64,000 bases of DNA from Dysgonomonas sp. Marseille-P4361. Its GTDB lineage: Bacteria; Bacteroidota; Bacteroidia; Bacteroidales; Dysgonomonadaceae. The stretch lies in the NCBI RefSeq assembly GCF_900343125.1, contig NZ_OPYL01000004.1:124001-188000 (forward strand). The letters are read 5' to 3'. The notes under the pieces were generated by a model. The model was not told where the DNA came from. It saw only the letters and a program-made list of their open reading frames with translations, and ran no database searches. Shown one piece after another: positions 8,101 through 18,481 of this stretch; the stretch's first letter is position 1, and the number at the start of each line of letters is the position of its first letter. Position numbers and translations under genes: made by a program.

Positions 8101-9264
8101 ATGACTATATTTCAAACCCAATTTGAAGAAATCAAAAAATTAATCAATTATGAAGATTTCTCTCTCCTTACAAAACGAGTTATAGATCTTACTTTAGATA
8201 CAGAAAATCTAGTTTATTACAAGAAAACTACTGAACTGTTAGATTGGCTTGATCTCAACACAAACAGTAAAGAAGAGATTATAAGTAGATATACTTCTTT
8301 ATTGGATGAACTATATAGCTTCTTGATCAATAAACCTATTGATTCTGATAATAATAAAATTCTGATTTCTTCTTACAATCTTATTAAATCCTATAAACGA
8401 TCTAATTTTGCTTTAGGTCCGATTAGTTTTACTGTGAAAGAAGGCGAGATCATTGGTCTTGTTGGCGAAAATGGAAATGGAAAAACAACACTTCTACGTT
8501 CTTTATGTGGAGAGTTGCAACCAACAGCTGGTGAAATCAAATATCACTTCCCTTACAGAAACAGTTACGATTTACGCTCCCGATTGATATACATTCCCCA
8601 ACGAACAAATTCGTGGCATGGATCCTTACTTTCTAACCTTCGTTTTACAGCAGCTTCGTATGGAATTGTAGGTAAAGAGAATGAGTTGATCGTAGAATTA
8701 ATCATCGCACGTATGGGATTAAGACAATATCGCACCTATGGATGGAAAAATTTATCATCAGGTTACAAAATGCGTTTTGAATTAGCCAGAGCATTACTAC
8801 GCAGACCAAAATTGCTCCTGATCGACGAGCCTCTTGCCAACCTTGATATATTAGCTCAACAGGTAGTTTTAGATGATTTTAAAGACATCGCTCGCTCTCC
8901 TTTTCGCCCATTGGGTATTGTGCTCAGTTCTCAACAGTTATATGAAGTGGAAAAGACTTCTGACAATGTTATATTCCTTAAGAAAGGAAGTCCTAAAAAT
9001 ATAGAACAAGATACAGATGTTATTTACAAAGAGGTTTCTAAATTTATTATTGAATTCGAATCTAGTTGGAAGCAAGATGATCTTTATAATATTCTGAAAC
9101 AACTTGAATTAGAAAAAATACAAATAAATGGAGGAACTTATGTCGCTAGTTTCCCCGCTAATATTAGTCAAGATCAGTTCTTAAGATTAGTATTGGATCA
9201 ACAAATACCAATTACTTACTTCCGAAATATATCCAATTCAACCCGCAGATTTTTCCTTTCATAA
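8101..9264 (+). CDS. ABC transporter ATP-binding protein with non-canonical switch residue
   Basis: 387 residues. The ATPase core spans about 90-300: Walker A GENGNGKTT (122-130), Q-loop Gln167, signature LSSGY (218-222) in place of LSGGQ, Walker B LLLIDEP (238-244) and D-loop ANLD. The usual switch histidine (SSH in relatives) is Gln278 here (VLSSQQLYEVE), which should alter hydrolysis. An N-terminal extension of about 85 residues is predicted all-helical and unlike the family. The C-terminal 70 residues resemble the small domain of ABC-2 ATPases. A membrane protein follows after 12 nt, so the two probably form one complex. Cargo unknown. Confidence 0.85.
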   Translation: MTIFQTQFEEIKKLINYEDFSLLTKRVIDLTLDTENLVYYKKTTELLDWLDLNTNSKEEIISRYTSLLDELYSFLINKPIDSDNNKILISSYNLIKSYKRSNFALGPISFTVKEGEIIGLVGENGNGKTTLLRSLCGELQPTAGEIKYHFPYRNSYDLRSRLIYIPQRTNSWHGSLLSNLRFTAASYGIVGKENELIVELIIARMGLRQYRTYGWKNLSSGYKMRFELARALLRRPKLLLIDEPLANLDILAQQVVLDDFKDIARSPFRPLGIVLSSQQLYEVEKTSDNVIFLKKGSPKNIEQDTDVIYKEVSKFIIEFESSWKQDDLYNILKQLELEKIQINGGTYVASFPANISQDQFLRLVLDQQIPITYFRNISNSTRRFFLS

Positions 9265-9276
9265 AACAAGACTACA

Positions 9277-10887
9277 ATGATAAAGAAAATACAAAATTAT
9301 TTATTGACACATCACCCTATTATATGGAATATTAAGTTAATTCCAATGATTCTCGTATTACTTGGTATTCATGCTATATTCTTCACTATAGGCTTTGCTT
9401 CTGCTCAAACATCTTTTGAAGATCTGTATTCTTACTATTATTCTCCTTTTAACAATATGGAGATTTTGTATCTGGTAAGCGTACTCATCGGCATCATCGC
9501 TCTGATAGGATGGCTTGTATTTTATAACCGTAATAATGGACTTAAAATATTTTATCCTAAAAAAACAAGTCAAATATATCTTGAATGGTCATTATGCCTT
9601 ATAATAACAATAGGTTTGGCTACTATCCCTTTTAGCATGACTGAAGGTTATTTAAGTAAATGGAGATCTATCGCATCTAAAAGCGAAACAGAAAAAGCCA
9701 TTGCGACATTACAAAGAGCAGAAGTGCTTATTCCTAATACAGACTACTATAGGTTCTCATATTCTACAGAATATAACAAGCCTATTCCTGTTCCTGAAGG
9801 CATGAACTTAAGACCTGATTCTATTGACTTTGACGATTTCTCAATACAATATAGTGGAAGCGGCGGACTTATTATTAGAGGATATACAGGACAGTCTTTA
9901 CTTTTCTTCAGTTCATATGGCTATGAAGACTATCATGAGTACAAAGACAAACCTCTCGAAATCATGAAGAAAGTATACATAGACTCCACAACTTGGGAGA
10001 AACATAGAAGACAGAACGAGGTAAAGGAATGGATAAAGAACGGCGAGAAAGATAAGATCTTATCTGTAATGAAGGACTTTGAAAATCTACAAAGAAAGCA
10101 CAATCTAGTAGTCAACATAACTCCTGAAAAATGGTTAGAGCGAATATATATTCCTCCTTTTTTCCCGGTGAACCAAGAGACTTTGATAAAGAAAAACCAA
10201 CCAAATTCAATTTATGATAACACCTATTATTCCGATGATGATATATTTGCTGTTGAAACAGTAGATGCGGTCTCTGACCACCAAACTAGCTCAAGCAAAA
10301 AAACAATTCCTTTTCTACAATACGATGAATTGGAAAATGGATACAATCAGATTTCGAAAAGTCACGAAGAAGATATAGATATACAAATATTTCTCCTTAT
10401 CTGCATATGTATTGCAACATGGACTTCACTATTTATATTCTCATTTAGAGTTACGGATGGAAAATCATGGTTGATTTCACTTGTCGGTACCGGATTATTG
10501 TTATTTGCCATCCTTGTAGGTACGGTTGCCATACTCGATACACTTGATTGGGGCAGAAACGACGAACGCATATTCGTCATGCTGATCCTTTTATTTTGGG
10601 TTGCTTTATTCATAGGCCTCGGTATCCGTATCTTAACTAAGATCATAGGCAAAAAACACAAAGGTAATTCCAAGTATTATATCAATTTATTCATTTGGTT
10701 AATTCCATGTCAAATACCACTATTATTCTTCACCTTTGCTTTATATACGGAATTACAAGAGAACTATCTTGATATCTCTGAAGAGATGATAATGAATATG
10801 TTCTGGCTAAACATTCTATTTATTTGTTTAATAATGTGGCCAATATCCGTTTTTGTAAGAAAATGGAAAGCCATTGCTGAAGAATAA
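9277..10887 (+). CDS. Polytopic membrane protein, probable partner of the ABC ATPase
   Basis: 536 residues. I recognise no named family. Three membrane segments (about 21-42, 62-83, 103-120) are followed by a large soluble region of about 245 residues (121-365) rich in charged residues and Tyr. About five more segments follow (368-392, 400-420, 432-453, 470-490, 508-526), and the tail is cationic. The layout of TM segments flanking a big soluble domain recalls ABC-2-type permeases. It follows the ATPase by 12 nt and ends at a terminator, so a two-gene operon is clear. Transport, secretion or a mechanical role are all possible. Confidence 0.8.
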   Translation: MIKKIQNYLLTHHPIIWNIKLIPMILVLLGIHAIFFTIGFASAQTSFEDLYSYYYSPFNNMEILYLVSVLIGIIALIGWLVFYNRNNGLKIFYPKKTSQIYLEWSLCLIITIGLATIPFSMTEGYLSKWRSIASKSETEKAIATLQRAEVLIPNTDYYRFSYSTEYNKPIPVPEGMNLRPDSIDFDDFSIQYSGSGGLIIRGYTGQSLLFFSSYGYEDYHEYKDKPLEIMKKVYIDSTTWEKHRRQNEVKEWIKNGEKDKILSVMKDFENLQRKHNLVVNITPEKWLERIYIPPFFPVNQETLIKKNQPNSIYDNTYYSDDDIFAVETVDAVSDHQTSSSKKTIPFLQYDELENGYNQISKSHEEDIDIQIFLLICICIATWTSLFIFSFRVTDGKSWLISLVGTGLLLFAILVGTVAILDTLDWGRNDERIFVMLILLFWVALFIGLGIRILTKIIGKKHKGNSKYYINLFIWLIPCQIPLLFFTFALYTELQENYLDISEEMIMNMFWLNILFICLIMWPISVFVRKWKAIAEE

Positions 10888-10900
10888 CTAGATTTATATA

Positions 10901-10942
10901 AAAAACAAAGCCTCGGATACATGTATCCGAGGCTTTGTTTTT
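10901..10942. terminator. Perfect-palindrome bidirectional terminator
   Basis: The 42-base palindrome is perfect: AAAAACAAAGCCTCGGATAC on one side mirrored on the other. It lies between the ABC membrane gene and the end of the ATP synthase operon. It has T-runs in both directions and serves both convergent transcripts. Confidence 0.9.
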
Positions 10943-10961
10943 TATTATAGGATTATAAATA

Positions 10962-11840
10962 TCAACCCTGCAAGGCTGAAGCCCCACCTATTATATCAAG
11001 TAATTGATTTGTTACTGCTTGCTGACGCGACTTATTATATTGAATAGTCAACTCTTGAGCTAGCTCATCTGCATTATCTGTAGCTATCTGCATAGCAACA
11101 GTCCGAGCAGCATGTTCAGAAGCATTAGAGTCTAGCAATGCAGCATAAAGTCTTGAATAAAGAACTGTTGGTATCAGTTCTGTCAGAATCTCTTCTTTCG
11201 AAGGCTCAAAAATATAATCAACAAGATTATCTTCATCTGAATCTTCTTTCTTCTGCTCTAAATCGAACGGGAGAAAAGGCACATTCTTCAATACTTGTGT
11301 TCCCGTTGAAACAAAGTGATGGTAGATTAAAACCACCTCATCTATTTCTTTGGAGATATATTTAGCTATTAGTTCTTTAGCCAAATCTTGTATTGCCTGA
11401 TATGACGGTTTGTCTGCCATTTCACGATAATCGCCTTCTGCTTTCAAGTTCATTTTCTTTGCAGCATCGAAAATCTTTTTACCAACAGGATACACTAAGA
11501 TATTTTCTTTACCAAGATCTTCATATTTATTATAAGTATGAACAAACTCTTTAATCACATTTGCATTATATGCTCCACAAAGAGATGAATTGGAAGCGAA
11601 AGCTACAATTGCTATTCTCTTTGTTTCCCTCTTTTGGATAAAAGGAGATTCGTAAGATGTATCGGCAGAAAGGAGATTTGTCAGAATTGTATCCAACTTT
11701 TCCTGATACGGCAAGAAGTTGGTAATTGCATTCTGAGCTTTATGAAGCTTCGAGGATGCAATCATCTTCATAGCCGATGTTATTTTCTTCGTACCCCTTA
11801 CAGAACTGAGCCTGTCTTTTATTTCCTTAAGAGATGCCAT
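10962..11840 (-). CDS. atpG: ATP synthase F1 subunit gamma
   Basis: 292 residues. Gamma is the central rotor stalk, coupling c-ring rotation to catalysis in the alpha3beta3 head. The N-terminal helix begins MASLKEIKDRLSSVRGTKKI and continues to ITSAMKMIAS, the hallmark of the family. The C-terminal helix ends YNKSRQQAVTNQLLDIIGGA, also diagnostic. Length is normal. It is the last gene of the operon, 7 nt after atpA, and ends at the bidirectional palindrome. Confidence 0.97.
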   Translation of the reverse strand: MASLKEIKDRLSSVRGTKKITSAMKMIASSKLHKAQNAITNFLPYQEKLDTILTNLLSADTSYESPFIQKRETKRIAIVAFASNSSLCGAYNANVIKEFVHTYNKYEDLGKENILVYPVGKKIFDAAKKMNLKAEGDYREMADKPSYQAIQDLAKELIAKYISKEIDEVVLIYHHFVSTGTQVLKNVPFLPFDLEQKKEDSDEDNLVDYIFEPSKEEILTELIPTVLYSRLYAALLDSNASEHAARTVAMQIATDNADELAQELTIQYNKSRQQAVTNQLLDIIGGASALQG

Positions 11841-11847
11841 AATTCAA

Positions 11848-13434
11848 TTACTTTTTATATTGAGCAGCCGTATCTTTGGCTACTTCTCTGATTATAGTTT
11901 CTACGCTTTCGTCTATGACTCCTTTTTTCAGTTTATCCAACACTTCTGTTTGATATTTCATTTCCAAAGTTCTCAAAAACTCTGTTTCAAAGTCATGCAC
12001 TTTATCTAACGGTACGTTACGCAACAATCCATTTGTTCCACAATACAGAATAGCAATTTGCTTTTCTACTGGCATTGGCATATATTGCGCCTGAACAAGA
12101 AGTTCTGTATTCTTACGCCCTTTATCAATAGTCATAGCTGTTACCGGATCCAGATCTCCCCCAAATTGAGTAAAAGCTTCCAGTTCACGATATTGAGCTT
12201 GGTCTATCTTCAGTGTTCCCGCAACCTTTTTCATTGCTTTCACCTGAGCTGAACCTCCTACACGTGATACAGAAATACCAACGTCGATAGCAGGACGCTT
12301 ACCCGAGTTAAACAAGTCTACATCTAGGAATATCTGTCCGTCTGTAATAGAAATCACATTCGTTGGAATATAAGCTGATACGTCTCCAGCCTGAGTTTCG
12401 ATAATAGGCAATGCAGTTAACGAACCTCCTGCTTTTACTTTTCCTTTAAGGCTTGCCGGCAAGTCATTCATTTGCTCTGCAACTTCCTGTTGAGAAATAA
12501 TCTTAGCAGCACGCTCCAATAAACGAGAGTGTAGATAGAAAATATCCCCGGGATATGCTTCACGACCCGGTGGACGACGAAGAATCAGTGACACTTCACG
12601 ATACGCAACTGCTTGTTTCGATAAGTCATCATATACTACTAGTGCATGACGACCTGTATCGCGGAAATATTCTCCAATAGCTGCACCTGCAAATGCAGAG
12701 AAGTATTGAAGTGCTGCGGGTTCTGCCGCTGTAGCCGAAACGATGATTGTATAATCCATCGCTCCTTTCTCTTTCAGCGTTTGCACTATATTGGCAACGG
12801 TAGACGCTTTCTGCCCGATAGCCACATAGATACAATAAACCGGATCTCCTGCTTCAAAATTCGCTTTTTGATTAATTATTGTATCAATAGCAATAGCTGT
12901 TTTTCCCGTTTGGCGGTCACCAATGATAAGCTCACGTTGACCTCTACCAATAGGAATCATTGCATCAACAGCTTTCAAACCTGTTTGCAATGGTTGAGCT
13001 ACAGGCTGGCGATAGATTACCCCGGGAGCTTTACGTTCCAAAGGCATCTCAAGTAGTTCGCCTGTTATAGGACCTCTTCCATCCAACGGTTCACCTAAAG
13101 GAGTAATCACACGTCCCAACATGCCGTCACCTACATTGATAGAGGCAATTCTTCCGGTACGTTTAACGGTAAAACCTTCTTTAATCTGATCGGACGGACC
13201 AAGTAACACAGCACCCACATTATCTTCTTCCAAGTTCATCACAACGGCCATTATTCCATTGTCGAATTGTAGAAGTTCATTAGCTTCTGCATTTTTAAGT
13301 CCATATATACGAACAACACCATCTCCTACTTCGAGAACAGTACCAACCTCGTCAAACTGTACGCGGTTATTAATATTCTCAAGCTGCATCTTCAATACAT
13401 CGGAGACTTCACTTGCTTTTATATTTTCAGACAT
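11848..13434 (-). CDS. atpA: ATP synthase F1 subunit alpha
   Basis: 528 residues. This is the non-catalytic nucleotide-binding subunit of the F1 head. Walker A is [11 protein letters not shown] (about 173-183) and the family signature [13 protein letters not shown] lies near 382-394. The arginine finger region SVSRVGG is intact. It begins [20 protein letters not shown]. It is preceded by atpH (45-nt gap) and followed by atpG, which is the Bacteroidetes arrangement. Length and motifs are complete. Confidence 0.98.
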   Translation of the reverse strand: MSENIKASEVSDVLKMQLENINNRVQFDEVGTVLEVGDGVVRIYGLKNAEANELLQFDNGIMAVVMNLEEDNVGAVLLGPSDQIKEGFTVKRTGRIASINVGDGMLGRVITPLGEPLDGRGPITGELLEMPLERKAPGVIYRQPVAQPLQTGLKAVDAMIPIGRGQRELIIGDRQTGKTAIAIDTIINQKANFEAGDPVYCIYVAIGQKASTVANIVQTLKEKGAMDYTIIVSATAAEPAALQYFSAFAGAAIGEYFRDTGRHALVVYDDLSKQAVAYREVSLILRRPPGREAYPGDIFYLHSRLLERAAKIISQQEVAEQMNDLPASLKGKVKAGGSLTALPIIETQAGDVSAYIPTNVISITDGQIFLDVDLFNSGKRPAIDVGISVSRVGGSAQVKAMKKVAGTLKIDQAQYRELEAFTQFGGDLDPVTAMTIDKGRKNTELLVQAQYMPMPVEKQIAILYCGTNGLLRNVPLDKVHDFETEFLRTLEMKYQTEVLDKLKKGVIDESVETIIREVAKDTAAQYKK

Positions 13435-13479
13435 ATAATTCTTATTAATTTCTTTTTATTATAGCTAATAGATAGCCTC

Positions 13480-14034
13480 TTAACTCATCTTACTGTTTTC
13501 TGCGATAAACTGTTGCTTAATCCGTGCGAGTTGAGTTTTAACACTGGCATCGAGTCTGTAATCATCCAAATAAAGGATAAAACCTCCTTCGATATCAGGA
13601 TCAACATGAGTTTCGAATTCCAGATTACCTGGCTTCATTTTTTGCAATAAGCCTTTCATCTTTTCCTTCACAGAGTCATCTACAGGCATAGCTGTTACCA
13701 ACTTACCTGTATTTATTTGTTTTGCCACACAGTAAAGGTCGATATAGCAAAGAGCTATATTTTGTAAAAACCTTTCTCTTTTGTTTTTCAAAACAAGTTC
13801 TGTAAATCGGGTGAATTCTGCACTCGTTTTTTGACCAACAGCAGCTTTCACCAGATTCATTTTATCCTCAACACTTAACATAGGATTATCCATTGCCATA
13901 CGCAATGCCGGTTCACTTGCAAAAATAGAAGCGAGTTGCTTCATTTCGGCATAAACCACATCTTCCGACTTGTTATCTTCTGCAAATAACAATAGCGCTT
14001 TAGCATATCGCTTAGAGATCATCCCTTCATTCAT
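13480..14034 (-). CDS. atpH: ATP synthase F1 subunit delta (OSCP)
   Basis: 184 residues. Delta links the peripheral stalk to the top of F1. It begins MNEGMISKRYAKALLLFAED, the usual helical N-terminal domain, and ends with the conserved GGFILYLDDYRLDASVKTQL segment, the typical OSCP C-terminus. It follows atpF by 5 nt and precedes atpA, so it is translated in a tight operon. Confidence 0.95.
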   Translation of the reverse strand: MNEGMISKRYAKALLLFAEDNKSEDVVYAEMKQLASIFASEPALRMAMDNPMLSVEDKMNLVKAAVGQKTSAEFTRFTELVLKNKRERFLQNIALCYIDLYCVAKQINTGKLVTAMPVDDSVKEKMKGLLQKMKPGNLEFETHVDPDIEGGFILYLDDYRLDASVKTQLARIKQQFIAENSKMS

Positions 14035-14039
14035 AACAG

Positions 14040-14534
14040 TTAAGATTTAGATACCATAGCCTCATCTACCAGGCGATCAATCATTGACATTTGTGCTTCC
14101 GAGTCTTTTAAAGAACCACGAAGAACTTTTTCAGCCACATCAACCGAAAGCTCTGCTACCTGACGACGAATATCGCGGATAGCCTGATCTTTTTCGGCTT
14201 GAATAAGCTTTCTCATTTCTTCCAATTCTTTAGCTCCAGCTATTTTAGCTTGCTCTCTCGCTTCGTTTACAATACGATCGCGAGTATCAGCAGCTTCTTT
14301 CAAGATTTTCACCTGCTCAGTCTTGGCCGATGCAAGTATAGCATCGCTCTGTTCCTTAATGGAAGCCAATTGTTCATTTGCTTTCTGTGCCGCATCCAAC
14401 GAATCTTGAATATAGTTTTTGCGATCGGCTACCATTTTGGTAATAATCGGGAAACCAAATTTTGCAAGAACGATGAATACAGTCCCGAAGCAGATGCACA
14501 TCCATATTACAAGACCAAATTCAGGTTTAAGCAT
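14040..14534 (-). CDS. atpF: ATP synthase Fo subunit b
   Basis: 164 residues. Subunit b forms the peripheral stalk (stator). There is one N-terminal membrane segment (LVIWMCICFGTVFIVLAKFG, about 8-27). A long, charged, heptad-rich coiled coil follows to the C-terminus (DAAQKANEQLASIKEQSDAI, AEKDQAIRDIRRQVAELSVD). A single b gene suggests a homodimeric stalk. It lies between atpE and atpH. Confidence 0.95.
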   Translation of the reverse strand: MLKPEFGLVIWMCICFGTVFIVLAKFGFPIITKMVADRKNYIQDSLDAAQKANEQLASIKEQSDAILASAKTEQVKILKEAADTRDRIVNEAREQAKIAGAKELEEMRKLIQAEKDQAIRDIRRQVAELSVDVAEKVLRGSLKDSEAQMSMIDRLVDEAMVSKS

Positions 14535-14555
14535 ATTGTTTGTTTTTTATATTTA

Positions 14556-14831
<276 letters not shown>

Positions 14832-14871
14832 TTAGTTAATTAATTATTTGTTTTTTATATAAATTTTCAAT

Positions 14872-15963
14872 CTAATGTTTTTCTACGCTATGTGGTTCTG
14901 CCTGAGCAAGTCCTATGAATACTGCCGACAGCATTGTAAACACATATGCCTGAATATAAGCAACCAGAACTTCGACCAGATCCATAAACATTGTCATCAC
15001 AACAGATACGAATGTCATCGATCCGAACAATACAACGCCTAAACTAGCTGTAACGAAGATAAGGCTCATCAATCCTAAAATCACTGAGTGTCCTGCCAAG
15101 ATGTTAGCAAAGAGACGAATCATCAATGCAAAGGGTTTAGTAAACATTCCTATCACCTCTATCGCGGGCATAATAGGTATTGGTAGCTTAAGCCAAGTAG
15201 GTACCGGAGGATTAAATATTTCTTTCCAGTATTCCTTTGTTCCGAAGATGTTTACAATAAAGAATGTAAATAAAGCCAGTACTAGTGTAACAGCAATATT
15301 TCCAGTCACATTTGCTCCTCCGGGGAAAATGGGTATTAAACCCATCAAATTGTTGATAAAAATAAAGAAAAAGGCTGTTAACAGATATGGTGTAAACTTC
15401 TTGTAATTTTTGCCTACACATGGTTTAATCACATCGTCGACAATGCTCATGATGAACATTTCCATAAATCCGACAAAGCCTTTCGGTGCTACATGAACAC
15501 CATCCTTACAGTTCTTTTTATACCAGCGTGCTGTTGATAACACTAAGACTAAGAGTATAACACAACTCATCATCAGCCCCAACGTATTCTTAGTTATAGA
15601 AAGATCCCAAGGGCGCACTTCTTCTCCTGCTGCGTTTTTTTCTACAATTTTATCTTTATAAGGACCTTCGGTTGCTATATAAAAACCGTTATAGGCCTCA
15701 TGTCCGTGGTGGAAGCGAGAGGACATAAACACATTTAACCCGTTAGTTTCACTATAGACAATGATAGGTAACGGAATACTATAATGTTTATCTCCATCTG
15801 AAGCTATATGCCATTCATATGAGTCCATCAAGTGCCCCATAATCATGCCAGCAATATCGACTTTTTCTTCTTTTGCGTCATTCTCCTTTGCACTTGCAGG
15901 GAAGATATTCCCTATAAGAACTATACAGAGTAACACAATATATTTAAACTGGTTTTTCCTCAT
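14872..15963 (-). CDS. atpB: ATP synthase Fo subunit a
   Basis: Subunit a (about 363 residues) is the stator half-channel. The essential Arg sits in ALMIRLFANILAGHS near the C-terminal third, and VEVLVAYIQAYVFTMLSAVF is the conserved last helix. I chose the ATG at 15963 because it directly begins a signal-peptide-like stretch (MRKNQFKYIVLLCIVLIGN). An upstream in-frame ATG at 15993 would overlap the preceding gene more deeply. The protein is longer than the E. coli subunit, with an extra N-terminal periplasmic segment of about 90 residues. This is usual in Bacteroidetes. Confidence 0.94.
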   Translation of the reverse strand: MRKNQFKYIVLLCIVLIGNIFPASAKENDAKEEKVDIAGMIMGHLMDSYEWHIASDGDKHYSIPLPIIVYSETNGLNVFMSSRFHHGHEAYNGFYIATEGPYKDKIVEKNAAGEEVRPWDLSITKNTLGLMMSCVILLVLVLSTARWYKKNCKDGVHVAPKGFVGFMEMFIMSIVDDVIKPCVGKNYKKFTPYLLTAFFFIFINNLMGLIPIFPGGANVTGNIAVTLVLALFTFFIVNIFGTKEYWKEIFNPPVPTWLKLPIPIMPAIEVIGMFTKPFALMIRLFANILAGHSVILGLMSLIFVTASLGVVLFGSMTFVSVVMTMFMDLVEVLVAYIQAYVFTMLSAVFIGLAQAEPHSVEKH

Positions 15964-16366
15964 TTTTGTTGTCCGATTTGATATGCTTCTCAATTTTTGT
16001 AAGTAAATATGTTTCTGCGACCAAAAACAACAGATAGAAAGCTATGAGTAGGATAAGAAATGATTTTATATTACTACTTCCTTCTACTAAATAATATATC
16101 AAGGCAACAAAAAGAGACGATAGTATCTTTATTACTTTTGCAAGCATATAAATATTTATCAAGCGTCTGCTATCCTTACTTTGACTGTTATTTACAACTA
16201 TATTTATAATAAGGCTTTCTATAGCTATAAAAAAAAGAAAAACCCCTACAAACCAGTTCCAGTCAAGTCCGGGAAAAAACTTGTGTATAATAGCTGCAAG
16301 GATTGCACCTACAATAAGCCCGTACCCCGTTAACCCTAATATAAATCTGTTTTTTAGTGAACCCAT
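15944..16366 (-). CDS. AtpI-like membrane protein within the ATP synthase operon
   Basis: About 140 residues from the ATG at 16366; a longer reading from 16384 would overlap atpC. Four hydrophobic segments are visible (FILGLTGYGLIVGAILAAII; FVGVFLFFIAIESLIINIVV; IKILSSLFVALIYYLV; FLILLIAFYLLFLVAETYLL) and the tail is charged (KIEKHIKSDNKNEEKPV). The position between atpC and atpB and the topology match AtpI or atpZ-like accessory proteins that help assemble the c-ring. Sequence similarity to AtpI is not obvious by eye, so the call rests on position. It overlaps atpB by about 20 nt, which suggests coupled translation. Confidence 0.8.
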   Translation of the reverse strand: MGSLKNRFILGLTGYGLIVGAILAAIIHKFFPGLDWNWFVGVFLFFIAIESLIINIVVNNSQSKDSRRLINIYMLAKVIKILSSLFVALIYYLVEGSSNIKSFLILLIAFYLLFLVAETYLLTKIEKHIKSDNKNEEKPV

Positions 16367-16371
16367 AAAAT

Positions 16372-16620
16372 TCAAATGACACAAATAGTCACAACATTCT
16401 GTACTACTTCAGCTATACCTCCTTTTACATCAACCGCCTGCTCCGCCCCTTCGATTGAGTATACGATCTGTCCCTCCATCAGAGGTGATATTAGCGGAGC
16501 ATGATCAGGCAGAACTCCAAATTTTCCCGAAACACCTGGTATAACTACAGATGTAACTTTTCCCGAGAATATTTTCTTTTCGGCCGATATGATATTTAGT
16601 TGTAATTCAGAATTTCTCAT
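16372..16620 (-). CDS. atpC: ATP synthase F1 subunit epsilon, short form
   Basis: 82 residues, only the N-terminal beta-sandwich of epsilon (LQLNIISAEKKIFSGKV, GKFGVLPDHAPLISPL, VKGGIAEVVQNVVTICV). The C-terminal helical hairpin, which inhibits ATP hydrolysis in many bacteria, is absent; the usual length is 130-140. The frame ends cleanly 6 nt before the next gene, so this is not a frameshift. It follows atpD by 7 nt. Confidence 0.93.
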   Translation of the reverse strand: MRNSELQLNIISAEKKIFSGKVTSVVIPGVSGKFGVLPDHAPLISPLMEGQIVYSIEGAEQAVDVKGGIAEVVQNVVTICVI

Positions 16621-16627
16621 AATAATT

Positions 16628-18148
<1,521 letters not shown>

Positions 18149-18343
18149 CTATGTTTTTATTGTTTGTTTAATTTATTTTACTTCTATGTTTTTCTGACGT
18201 TAACTATATGGCAGGATAATAAAAACTCTTGTCTGTTATAGTATAACAAAAGCCCTAAATTACAAAATCTTTTATACAATGATTCAAGACTTGATCAATT
18301 AATAATATTTTTCCTGGAATTAGACGCCTCTATTAAAGCTGAG

Positions 18344-18351
18344 CAAATATA
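18344..18351 (-). promoter_or_regulatory. Candidate -7 box (TATATTTG) of the ATP synthase operon
   Basis: TATATTTG on the minus strand fits the -7 motif and would give a leader of roughly 190 nt before atpD. No matching -33 is seen. The intergenic stretch 18143-18481 otherwise holds only AT-rich sequence between two divergent genes. Confidence 0.35.
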
Positions 18352-18481
18352 AACATTATTAACTTTTAATTGTACCTTTACATCCGAAAATAATAAGCAC
18401 ACTTACTATTTTTAAACTTTAGTTAACTTTTAGTATTTAAATTTACAGAACTTCTACGAGCTTAATATTTACTTTACACAA

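Noticed and set aside
12646-13056. 136-codon open frame antisense to atpA
   Set aside because: It is a shadow of the highly constrained atpA coding sequence; Cys- and Ser-rich translation with no homology pattern and no start signal.
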